From assembly GCA_018648945.1 (NCBI GenBank), contig JABGQJ010000546.1:1-5401 (forward strand): a DNA stretch of 5,401 nt. Direction: 5' to 3'. This DNA comes from Victivallales bacterium (GTDB lineage: Bacteria > Verrucomicrobiota > Lentisphaeria > Oligosphaerales > Lenti-02). The notes beneath the pieces are model-generated. The model was not told the origin of the DNA, did not search any database, and saw nothing but the letters and a program-made list of their open reading frames with translations. How positions within the stretch are numbered: the first letter of the stretch is position 1; every line of letters starts with the position of its first letter. The position numbers and the translations under genes are program-made. This document shows positions 1 through 5,401 of this stretch, piece after piece.

Positions 1-1
1 C

Positions 2-373
2 ACCCGACCAGTGCGGTTCTCCGGCCAGTACCTTTTTGTCAACGCAGACTGCCCCAAAGGGGAATTGCGGGTAGAGGTCCTTGATGCGGCAGGCAAGCCC
101 ATGCCCGGGCTGGCCCTCGCCGACTGCGTTCCCATGCACGCGGACAGCACCCTCCATCGCCTGGTCTGGCGCGATGCCAGGTCCCTGGCTTCCCTACGTG
201 GCAAGCCCGTCCGTTTCCGCTTCCAGTTGACCAACGGCGAGCTCTTCGCGTTCTGGGTCAGCGACAGTGAGGACGGTCGTAGCAACGGCTATATTGCCGG
301 CGGCGGTCCCGGCTACAGCGGCTTCAAAGACACGGTGGGCGTGAAGGCTCTCCAGGCCTCTCGTGCGCGTTGA
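2..373 (+). CDS. C-terminal part of a secreted glycosidase-like protein (GH32/GH43 or BNR type), 5' end outside the window
   Basis: The frame is open from base 2 to a TGA at 371-373, giving 123 codons with no start that must be the true one; a GTG at base 11 is internal. The residues include YLFVNAD, ELRVEVLDAAGK, LRGKPVRFRFQLTNGEL, FAFWVSD and GYIAGGGPGYSG. This resembles the C-terminal beta-sandwich seen at the end of many planctomycete and verrucomicrobial proteins annotated as GH32-like or BNR/sialidase-like, where it packs on the catalytic propeller. The catalytic part is not in the window, so activity cannot be judged. The short basic tail (ASRAR) after the sandwich looks unstructured. 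The next start codon is 32 bases downstream on the same strand, which fits an operon. The domain assignment rests on remembered motif patterns, not on a search; coding status is firm, family moderate. Confidence 0.7.
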   Translation, partial: TRPVRFSGQYLFVNADCPKGELRVEVLDAAGKPMPGLALADCVPMHADSTLHRLVWRDARSLASLRGKPVRFRFQLTNGELFAFWVSDSEDGRSNGYIAGGGPGYSGFKDTVGVKALQASRAR

Positions 374-393
374 GCACCAGGCCCGAATGGACA

Positions 394-399
394 GGGGGA
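394..399 (+). promoter_or_regulatory. Shine-Dalgarno site for the small ORF
   Basis: GGGGGA lies seven bases (400 to 406) ahead of the ATG at 406. It is a purine-rich anti-16S match at normal spacing and is the main reason for taking the 50-codon ORF seriously. Confidence 0.5.
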
Positions 400-405
400 A
401 TCCCG

Positions 406-558
406 ATGCGAGTTTCGGCAGGCACGAAGATGGTTCTGTTGGCGATGGGCGCAGTTCTTGCCGGCCCCCCGCGGGCGGTCGGGCAGGATGGCAGCGGCTG
501 GTATCGGGCGGTCGATCCTGTGTTGGGGTTGCAGAACGACGCACGGAGACGACCATGA
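406..558 (+). CDS. Small ORF (50 aa) with signal-peptide-like N terminus, translationally coupled to the glycosidase
   Basis: I do not recognise this protein. It starts at ATG 406 behind a good ribosome site and ends in TGA at 556-558, which overlaps the ATG of the large gene as ATGA. The sequence opens MRVSAGTK, a basic n-region, then MVLLAMGAVLAG, a hydrophobic stretch, then PPRAVGQ, where AVG|Q would be a plausible signal peptidase I site. That leaves a mature peptide of about 24 residues (DGSGWYRAVDPVL... ending NDARRRP). By hand count 35 of 50 third codon positions are G or C, which is compatible with real coding in this G+C-rich DNA. It could be a tiny secreted or membrane peptide, a leader whose translation feeds ribosomes to the next gene, or the surviving N terminus of a larger secreted protein lost by deletion. 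The same bases read in the frame of the large gene give low-complexity, charged sequence without domain character, so the two frames do not compete convincingly. Confidence 0.5.
   Translation: MRVSAGTKMVLLAMGAVLAGPPRAVGQDGSGWYRAVDPVLGLQNDARRRP
545..548 (+). promoter_or_regulatory. Ribosome binding site deciding the start of the large glycosidase
   Basis: GGAG ends six bases before ATG 555. With the signal peptide that begins at this ATG, it fixes the start; the open frame itself extends back to about 363 but has neither feature there. The site lies inside the last codons of the small ORF, as expected for coupled translation. Confidence 0.6.
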
Positions 559-3500
559 GATGCATCCTCCTCTCCCTGACGGCATCCCTCCTCCTCAGTC
601 TGCCCGGTGGCGCTGCGCCTGAGGCGCGGGAACGGTCGGTCGATCCAATGACCGCTACGACCCACTGGCAGCTCGGCGGGCGGCGCATCAACTACGTGCT
701 TGGGCAGAGCGCCGTGAGTGTATCGCAGGAGCAGGCGCGCCCGGGATCGACGGCTTCGCTCAAGTTGGCCTACGACTTCCGCGAGCCGCGGCGGGACTAT
801 CTCTCCGCCTACTGGACCGGTGATCCGCTTCCCGGACGGTGCGAGTCGGTGTCTTTCTGGCTCTTTGGCGATGGTCTGGGGCGGCCCCTGTCGTTGGCAA
901 TCGAGGATGCCAACGGTCGCTGGTACCGGCGCACGGTGGGGGTGGTTGACTGGGAGGGCTGGCAGCAGGTCACGGTTCCGGTGGGCGCCGGGCAGGACTG
1001 GCGGGCGCTGCGTCGGCGAGGAGAGGCCGAACAGGCCTTGGTTCATCCTGTATGGATGCGCCAGATTGCCCTGGGACGCGGTACGGCCACCGTTCTTCAG
1101 GGCGCGGTCTACCTGAGCGATCTGTGTGCGGTCACGGTGGCGGACCCCATGGATTTCGTGGTCGGCACCATCACCACCGATCAGCCGGGAAACCGCCTTC
1201 GACGCGGCGTGGAAACCACGCTCAATCTGGCGCTGGTCAACCATGGCGACGCCGCAGCGCAGGGGACTGCCGCTCTTTCCGTAACGGACTTCTTCGGGAG
1301 CCGTGAAGACCTAGTTGCCCAGGCCGTTTCCTTGGCACCAGGCCAGACGGCGACCTTGGCTTTCCCCTACCAACCCGCACGGGTCGGGGCTTGTACCGTG
1401 ACCGCGATCCTGGGCACGGGGGAGCAGCGGCGGGCGCTCTTCAAACCCATTGCCGTCGTGGACCCTTCCGGGCCTCCGACCGGGAACGCCTTGGGTACCT
1501 TCGGTTGCCACGCTTCCATAGGGGGTTTCCGGGAGGACCAGATGGACACCATCTTCGCGCTGAACCAGGACGCTGGCATCCGTTGGGAGCGCCTCTCGTT
1601 CAACTGGCGGACACTGGAGCCTTCGCCCGGCGTCTTCATCTGGAACCCCCCGCCTACCGTGCCCGGCGCCAAGGGCCTGGCAGTGCGTGGCCCGACCGGA
1701 CTGACCACGGCCCCCGACGATCACCTGAACCTGCGCGACGGGGTCACCGTGGCGTTCTGGCTGCAGGCCGAGAAGAAGCCCGGCAATTGGCAGTGGCCGC
1801 TGCTCAAGTACGCCGATTCCCCGAACCGGAACTACGGGGTGTTCCTGAACAAAGACACGGGTGTGGCGTCATTTACAGCGGCCTTCGAGCGGGGAAACCG
1901 CAGCTATGCCTTTGGCGTGTCGTCGGGCTGGTCGCCGTGGGATGGGCAGTGGCACCACTTCGCAGCAACCTATTCGGCCCAGCCGGGAGCGGTGATCCTC
2001 TACGTGGATGGCCGGGAGATCAAGCGCGAGTTGGTGAACGGGGGACGGTTGCGGACCGGACCGGATGGCGTCCGCCTGGGATCGAACTACGAGGGGGCGC
2101 TGGACGAGGTGGTGATCTGCGACCGGGCGCTGGCCGCCGACCAGATCGCGGCGTTGGCGGCTCGGCGGGCTCCTCCGGCCGAAGGGCTGGTCGCCCGGTG
2201 GTCCTTCGACGACCCGCAGAACCCCGGAAGGGATAGTGGTCCCCATGGCCTGCATGCTGCCGCCGCCCGCAACGAGCGGCTGACCAAGCTCTCCGAACGG
2301 GCCCGGACGAACGGCATGCGCATCGTCGGCATCCTGGGCTTCCCTCCGGTTTGGGCCTCCACGGCCCCCGTCGGGACCGAGCGCCCCTGGGTCTACAAGC
2401 CGGACTTGACTGCCTGGGGCCGCTCCGTGGAGGCCACCACGCGGCAGTTTGCCGGTCTGGTCGACCACTGGGAGATCTGGAACGAACCGAACATCTCGGT
2501 ATTCTGGGAGCCACGGCCGAATGCGGCGGACTTCCTCGACGTGGTGCGGGTGGGCTATGCGGCGGCCAAGCGCGGCAACCCGGCCTGTACCGTCATCACC
2601 CCCGGCCTGGCCGGGGCCGGGGAGCGGGGTGAGGACTTCCTCGGCAACCTGATCCGCGGCGGAGCCGTGCCCTTCTGCGACGCCATCTCCATCCATCCCT
2701 ACCGGCAGACCACCCCCGAAGGGAGCGATCTGGTGGGGGACATCCAACGTATCTCCGATCTCTGCGAGGAGAACGGCGGTCGGCGGCACCTGTGGATCAC
2801 CGAGTGGTGCTGGACCACCCAGATTGGCGGCGGCTCCAGCGAGGAACGTTCCGCCATCATGACCGGCCGGGGGATTCCGCTGGCCTTGGGCACCGGCCTG
2901 GTGGACCGGATCATCTGGTTCCGGCTGGCCGACCCCGGCACGGACCGCTTCTACTCGGAGCACAACTACGGCCTGTGCCACAACGACCTCACGCCCAAGC
3001 CAGCCTACTTCGCCTTCCGGACCTGCGCCCGGCTGCTGGACGGGGCCCGGCCGGGTCCGGATGTGGCGCTTGGGGCGGGGCTGTGGGCTCGGCAGTTCCA
3101 GCGCGGCGACGAGGTTATCCTGGCGGTTTGGGCCCCGGACGGCCCCGCCATGGTCGCGCTGGCGACCGACCTGCGCCAAGTCGGGGTGGTGGATCTCATG
3201 GGCAACGAGCGCAAGCTGCCGACCGAGGACGGGGTGCTGTTTCTGGGGGTCTCGGAGGCGGTGCAATTCGTCCGCCTGCGGCAGCCTCTGACCACCGGCG
3301 TGACGCCGGTGGAGCTGCTGGTGCCCGCGAAGATCGCCATGGACGAGGCCGCGGAATTGCGGCTGCGGCTCCGCAATCCCCTTGCCCGGGCCGTGGATGT
3401 TGCCGTCGAGATGGCGGCACCAGTGGAGCGGACCTTCACGGCCACGGTAGCCGCCCATGGCACCCACGAGGTGCCGGTTCTTTTGGGCGCTATCGCGGCC

Positions 3501-4262
3501 CTTGGACCTGGCCTGCACCGTCTTCTCATGACCGTTCGCTACGGGGACCTCTCCTGGTCGCAGAGCGCGGGGCTGATGGTCACGTCCGTGCGTCCCGGCG
3601 ACGCCCTGGCGGGGTATTGGAGCTTCGACGAAGGGCAGGGAAAGGTGGCTCGCGACGCCACCCCCAACGCCAACCATGGCACGGTGACCGGGTGCCGGTG
3701 GGTGCCAGGCAGGAAGGGCATGGCATTGGCCTTCGGCGGCAGTTCCGCGGAGGCGGTCGGCGGCCCGGCGGTGGCGGGGGGGGAGCCCGACCTGGTGGTG
3801 GTGCCCGACGCCCCCGCGCTGGACCTGCCCGAGGAGGTAACCGTGGCCTTCTGGCTGAAACTCACTGGGGATACCGGGTCCTGGCAGTTCCCGGTCACCA
3901 AGTTCCGCAGCAACCTGGCCCGCAACTACGGCATGTACGTCTGCCCTGGTACCTTCGTGCCCGCCTTCTCCACCTCGTTTGTTGATGCTGCCGCACCCCA
4001 TTCGGACGCGAGTGGCGGTCCGGCCCTGAACGACGGCCAGTGGCACCATCTCGCGGCGACCTACGCGCTGGCCACCGGGCGGGTCGTAGTCTACGTCGAT
4101 GGGCGCCAGACCGGTGCCCTGGTTGGTGCACCCCGACTACTGAAGACGGTGGATGAGCCGCTGCGCATGGGGGCGGGCACGCGAGGGGTGATCGATGAAG
4201 TGCGCGTCTATGGCCGCGCATTGAGCGCGGCGGAGGCCGCGCAACTGGCCCGGGAGCCGTGA
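555..4262 (+). CDS. Secreted multidomain glycoside hydrolase: GH39-like (clan GH-A) barrel with a nested LamG and a C-terminal LamG
   Basis: The protein has 1235 residues. A signal peptide occupies about residues 1-21 (MRC, then ILLSLTASLLLSL, then PGGAA). Residues about 35-195 form a beta-rich, carbohydrate-binding-like module (SVSFWLFGDG, VDWEGWQQVTVPV). Residues about 201-303 look like a CARDB/Ig-type sandwich (TLNLALVNHGDA, APGQTATLAFPY). The TIM barrel begins near 311 (GTFGCHASIGGF, GIRWERLSFNWRTLEPSPG), breaks off at about 365 for a LamG insert, and resumes at 572 (RNERLTKL, GILGFPPVWAS). It carries the acid/base E644 in HWEIWNEPN, the HPY of strand 6 (H714-Y716), the probable nucleophile E750 in WITEW, and the closing IIWFRLAD near 786. 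Residues about 833-908 and 915-1012 are further beta-sandwich modules, and 1016-1235 is a complete LamG. Retaining hydrolysis of a beta-glycoside such as a xyloside is likely from clan membership; the exact substrate cannot be read from sequence. It should act outside the cytoplasm. The start is fixed by the GGAG site and signal peptide, and it overlaps the upstream small ORF by four bases. Confidence 0.88.
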   Translation: MRCILLSLTASLLLSLPGGAAPEARERSVDPMTATTHWQLGGRRINYVLGQSAVSVSQEQARPGSTASLKLAYDFREPRRDYLSAYWTGDPLPGRCESVSFWLFGDGLGRPLSLAIEDANGRWYRRTVGVVDWEGWQQVTVPVGAGQDWRALRRRGEAEQALVHPVWMRQIALGRGTATVLQGAVYLSDLCAVTVADPMDFVVGTITTDQPGNRLRRGVETTLNLALVNHGDAAAQGTAALSVTDFFGSREDLVAQAVSLAPGQTATLAFPYQPARVGACTVTAILGTGEQRRALFKPIAVVDPSGPPTGNALGTFGCHASIGGFREDQMDTIFALNQDAGIRWERLSFNWRTLEPSPGVFIWNPPPTVPGAKGLAVRGPTGLTTAPDDHLNLRDGVTVAFWLQAEKKPGNWQWPLLKYADSPNRNYGVFLNKDTGVASFTAAFERGNRSYAFGVSSGWSPWDGQWHHFAATYSAQPGAVILYVDGREIKRELVNGGRLRTGPDGVRLGSNYEGALDEVVICDRALAADQIAALAARRAPPAEGLVARWSFDDPQNPGRDSGPHGLHAAAARNERLTKLSERARTNGMRIVGILGFPPVWASTAPVGTERPWVYKPDLTAWGRSVEATTRQFAGLVDHWEIWNEPNISVFWEPRPNAADFLDVVRVGYAAAKRGNPACTVITPGLAGAGERGEDFLGNLIRGGAVPFCDAISIHPYRQTTPEGSDLVGDIQRISDLCEENGGRRHLWITEWCWTTQIGGGSSEERSAIMTGRGIPLALGTGLVDRIIWFRLADPGTDRFYSEHNYGLCHNDLTPKPAYFAFRTCARLLDGARPGPDVALGAGLWARQFQRGDEVILAVWAPDGPAMVALATDLRQVGVVDLMGNERKLPTEDGVLFLGVSEAVQFVRLRQPLTTGVTPVELLVPAKIAMDEAAELRLRLRNPLARAVDVAVEMAAPVERTFTATVAAHGTHEVPVLLGAIAALGPGLHRLLMTVRYGDLSWSQSAGLMVTSVRPGDALAGYWSFDEGQGKVARDATPNANHGTVTGCRWVPGRKGMALAFGGSSAEAVGGPAVAGGEPDLVVVPDAPALDLPEEVTVAFWLKLTGDTGSWQFPVTKFRSNLARNYGMYVCPGTFVPAFSTSFVDAAAPHSDASGGPALNDGQWHHLAATYALATGRVVVYVDGRQTGALVGAPRLLKTVDEPLRMGAGTRGVIDEVRVYGRALSAAEAAQLAREP
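1485..1649 (+). other. First part of the split TIM barrel (strands 1-2)
   Basis: Residues about 311-365 hold GTFGCHASIGGF, a helix (REDQMDTIFALNQDAG), strand 2 (IRWERLSFNW) and the RTLEPSPGVFIWN motif. In GH39/GH5-like proteins this is followed at once by a helix of the type 'YDRLVDAARARG'. Here that helix is missing at this position and appears about 206 residues later. Confidence 0.75.
1650..2267 (+). other. LamG-like jelly-roll inserted in the TIM barrel, segments in circularly permuted order
   Basis: Residues about 366-571. The insert starts directly with the middle of a LamG: VPGAKGLAV, then DDHLNLRDGVTVAFWLQ, then NYGVFL, DGQWHHFAATY, ILYVDGREI, then GALDEVVICDRAL and the closing helix AADQIAALAARR. 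Only afterwards comes GLVARWSFDD with RDSGPHGLHAAA, which matches the opening strand of canonical LamG domains (compare ALAGYWSFDEGQG, ARDATPNANHG at the C terminus of the same protein). Joining the end of the insert to its start would give one normal LamG. LamG domains are concanavalin-like sandwiches, often glycan- or calcium-binding; binding here is inferred. The reading frame is kept through both junctions. Confidence 0.75.
2268..3050 (+). other. Second part of the split TIM barrel (helix 2 to strand 8) with both catalytic glutamates
   Basis: Residues about 572-832. Helix 2 (RNERLTKLSERARTNG), strand 3 (MRIVGILGFPPVWAS), strand 4 with the WNEP motif (E644, codon 2484-2486), strand 5 (CTVITPGLAG), strand 6 (CDAISIHPYR), strand 7 (HLWITEWCW, E750, codon 2802-2804) and strand 8 (VDRIIWFRLAD), followed by NYGL and TPKPAYFAFR, which typically close such barrels. 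The two glutamates are at the positions expected for clan GH-A retaining enzymes, so the enzyme looks intact despite the insertion. Confidence 0.8.
3600..4259 (+). other. C-terminal LamG domain in canonical order
   Basis: Residues about 1016-1235: opening strand ALAGYWSFDEGQG, then ARDATPNANHG, WVPGRKGMALAF, VVVPDAPALDL, VTVAFWLKL, NYGMYV, DGQWHHLAATY, VVVYVDGRQ, GVIDEVRVYGRAL and the final helix SAAEAAQLAREP that ends the protein. This is the usual layout of LamG_3-type domains and serves as an internal reference for recognising the permuted copy. A likely role is anchoring on polysaccharide. Confidence 0.85.
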
Positions 4263-4417
4263 AGCGGGGGCGAGGGAGGTCCAGGAGCCGGGTGCCGAGA
4301 GTCAAGACGGTCAGGATGGGGGACGGGGACAAGCCGCCTTTCCTTCGCCCGGATGTTCCGCCATAGTCTGACCGGGCACCGCCGCAACCGCAAATAGCAG
4401 GGCCAGGAGAGCACGCA
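4263..4417 (+). other. Intergenic gap with no convincing terminator or promoter
   Basis: The 155 bases between the glycosidase stop and the next start are G-rich at first (GAAGCGGGGGCGAGGGAGG). The only notable pairing is GCCCGG (4347-4352) with CCGGGC (4372-4377), a six-base stem with a 19-base loop and no T-run after it. I see no recognisable sigma-70 boxes, riboswitch or repeat. Transcription may therefore continue into the sialidase-like gene, but a promoter of unfamiliar type cannot be excluded. Confidence 0.4.
4405..4410 (+). promoter_or_regulatory. Strong Shine-Dalgarno site for the sialidase-like gene
   Basis: AGGAGA with seven bases to ATG 4418. It decides this start over the later in-frame ATG at 4433 and over the overlapping +1-frame ATG at 4446, which opens a frame with no domain character. 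Confidence 0.7.
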
Positions 4418-5401
4418 ATGGAATCGGCAAAGATGATCACGAACGGTGCGCAGTGGCAGGATGGTCGGCCGGTTGGTCTACCCGGTGTCCGGCGACCGCA
4501 GGTGGAGAGCGTGTTCCTCTACCGTCCCGAGGAGCAGTGGACCTACTCGCACCACGCCAGCATCACGTTCTTTCGGGATCGCTTCCACGCGGTTTGGTCC
4601 AACGGTCGCCAGGACGAGGATGCCCCGGGCCAACGGGTGCTCACATCCTCCTCGGCAGACTTCGCGCACTGGTCCGAACCACGCCCGCTCATTGATTCGG
4701 TGACCGACGAGACTGGGGTCGAGCGTGTGCTTACTGCGGCTGGTTTCCACCAGCACGAGGGCACGTTGGTCGCCTATTTCGGCAACTACGGCCCCAACAA
4801 GGAGACGACCCAGCTGCAGGCCGTGACGACAACCGACGGTGAAACCTGGAGCCCCGTCCGCGACATGGGCATTCCCGTCAACCCAAATCACCCGCCCCAG
4901 CCCACTGGTTCGGGGCGGCTCATCATCGCCGGCAACATCTCGTTCCCCTACACGGATGACCCCAGTGGGCTGACCGGTTGGCGAATGGTCGGCATCTACC
5001 CGCCCGCCATGGCGGCGACCATCAAGGACGATCCGGCCTCATTCTGGGACGTAGCCCGGGACCAGGGCTGGCAGACTGCGCTCTGTGAGGGCTCCTTCTA
5101 CCAGACCGACGACTGCGTTCTGCACATGCTCCTGCGCGGCACGGGCAAGCACCGCCATCGCCTCTGGCTTAGCGAGAGCCATGCCGACGGTGCAACCTGG
5201 TCGCCACCGGTGGAGACCGACTTCAGCGATACCGACGCCAAGTTCCACTTCGGGCGACTCCCGGACGGGCGCTTCTACTCCGTCGGCAACCCGATTGGCG
5301 GCGGTCGCACGCCGCTGGTGCTGTCCCTGTCCGTTGACGGAACCCAGTTCGCCGAACACGTCGTTCTTGGCGAGAACTGCTACGCCCAACGCCAAACAGG
5401 T
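4418..5401 (+). CDS. Sialidase-like (BNR/Asp-box) beta-propeller protein, 3' end outside the window
   Basis: 328 codons are visible and the frame is still open at the last base. The sequence starts MESAKMITNGAQWQDG and goes on with HHASITFFRDRFHAVWSNGR and EDAPGQRVL, a pattern common in bacterial proteins annotated exo-alpha-sialidase or BNR repeat. Asp-box-like turns occur at about residues 77-86 (SSSADFAHWSE, degenerate), 137-145 (TTTDGETWS), 252-262 (SESHADGATWS) and 303-311 (SLSVDGTQF), spaced as propeller blades. Residues 223-226 (EGSF) and 275-290 (KFHFGRLPDGRFYSVG) are further typical elements. I do not see a standard F/YRIP motif at the N terminus, and only LYRP near residue 34, so true sialidase activity is uncertain; a lyase or hydrolase on another acidic or sulfated sugar is possible. 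No signal peptide is visible, in contrast to the upstream enzyme. The ribosome site at 4405 fixes the start. Confidence 0.85.
   Translation, partial: MESAKMITNGAQWQDGRPVGLPGVRRPQVESVFLYRPEEQWTYSHHASITFFRDRFHAVWSNGRQDEDAPGQRVLTSSSADFAHWSEPRPLIDSVTDETGVERVLTAAGFHQHEGTLVAYFGNYGPNKETTQLQAVTTTDGETWSPVRDMGIPVNPNHPPQPTGSGRLIIAGNISFPYTDDPSGLTGWRMVGIYPPAMAATIKDDPASFWDVARDQGWQTALCEGSFYQTDDCVLHMLLRGTGKHRHRLWLSESHADGATWSPPVETDFSDTDAKFHFGRLPDGRFYSVGNPIGGGRTPLVLSLSVDGTQFAEHVVLGENCYAQRQTG

Noticed and set aside
363..554. A 64-codon N-terminal extension of the large glycosidase
   Set aside because: It has no ribosome site, overlaps the end of the upstream gene, is rich in R/G/E without domain character, and would bury the clear signal peptide that starts at 555.
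324..1244. A 306-codon open frame on the minus strand
   Set aside because: It is antisense to the end of the first gene and the start of the glycosidase, with no recognisable domain; treated as a shadow.
1391..2236. A 281-codon frame on the plus strand inside the glycosidase
   Set aside because: Its protein is arginine- and glycine-rich without fold-like patterns, while the overlapping frame encodes clear barrel and LamG motifs.
1649..2268. CCGCC at both ends of the LamG insert as a target-site duplication
   Set aside because: CCGCC occurs at 1650-1654 and 2260-2264, but such five-base matches are very common in this composition, and no inverted ends or transposase are present.
2600..2616. 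Perfect inverted repeat CCCCGGCC-T-GGCCGGGG
   Set aside because: It falls in the conserved barrel strand coding for TPGLAG, where these codons explain it; no regulatory role is suggested inside the gene.
1869..4049. A 726-codon open frame on the minus strand
   Set aside because: It lies wholly opposite the glycosidase, is rich in P/G/R/H and lacks any domain motif. Long antisense frames are expected in DNA with G/C-biased third positions.
4330..4370. Possible promoter ahead of the sialidase-like gene
   Set aside because: CATAGT (4362-4367) has only a loose resemblance to a -10 box and no supported -35 partner; not reported as a feature.
4347..4377. Hairpin GCCCGG ... CCGGGC as a terminator
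   Set aside because: A six-base stem with a 19-base loop and no T-run; too weak in G+C-rich DNA.

Overview
The window is strongly G+C rich. It is fully occupied by co-directional plus-strand genes for carbohydrate-active proteins: the end of one gene, a very small ORF, one complete 1235-residue secreted multidomain glycosidase, and the first 328 codons of a sialidase-like propeller. LamG jelly rolls, GH39-like barrels and BNR/sialidase propellers packed together without SusC/SusD-type transport genes suggest a glycan-degrading bacterium of the Planctomycetota / Verrucomicrobiota-Lentisphaerota / Armatimonadota kind, probably environmental. This placement is an inference from gene style. There is no rRNA, tRNA or phylogenetic marker in the window to confirm it.

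Layout: bases 2-373 are the 3' end of a gene whose last 123 codons look like the C-terminal beta-sandwich of GH32/GH43-like or BNR-type secreted proteins. After 32 bases, a 50-codon ORF (406-558) has its own Shine-Dalgarno sequence and a signal-peptide-like N terminus. Its stop overlaps the next start in an ATGA (555-558). The large gene (555-4262) encodes, in order, a signal peptide, a carbohydrate-binding-like sandwich, a CARDB/Ig-like module, a GH39-like clan GH-A TIM barrel, two beta-sandwich modules and a C-terminal LamG domain. A 155-base gap without a convincing terminator leads to the sialidase-like gene (4418 to beyond the window end), which has a clear AGGAGA ribosome site and no signal peptide.

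The most striking observation lies inside the large gene. The TIM barrel, with both catalytic glutamates present (E644 in a WNEP motif, E750 in a WITEW motif), is interrupted after its second strand by about 206 in-frame residues forming a LamG domain. The parts of that LamG are in permuted order. The N-terminal strand segment that normally opens a LamG (GLVARWSFDD...RDSGPHGLHA) comes after the body of the domain. Removing the insert restores an ordinary barrel (FIWN joined to RNERL...GILGFPPVWAS). This looks like a nested, circularly permuted LamG next to the active site, and it is the best candidate for something undescribed.

Working together (inference): the large enzyme would be exported and anchored on a polysaccharide by its LamG and CBM-like modules while the barrel cleaves it. 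The flanking GH32-like and sialidase-like proteins would act on other linkages or side groups of the same or a related glycan.
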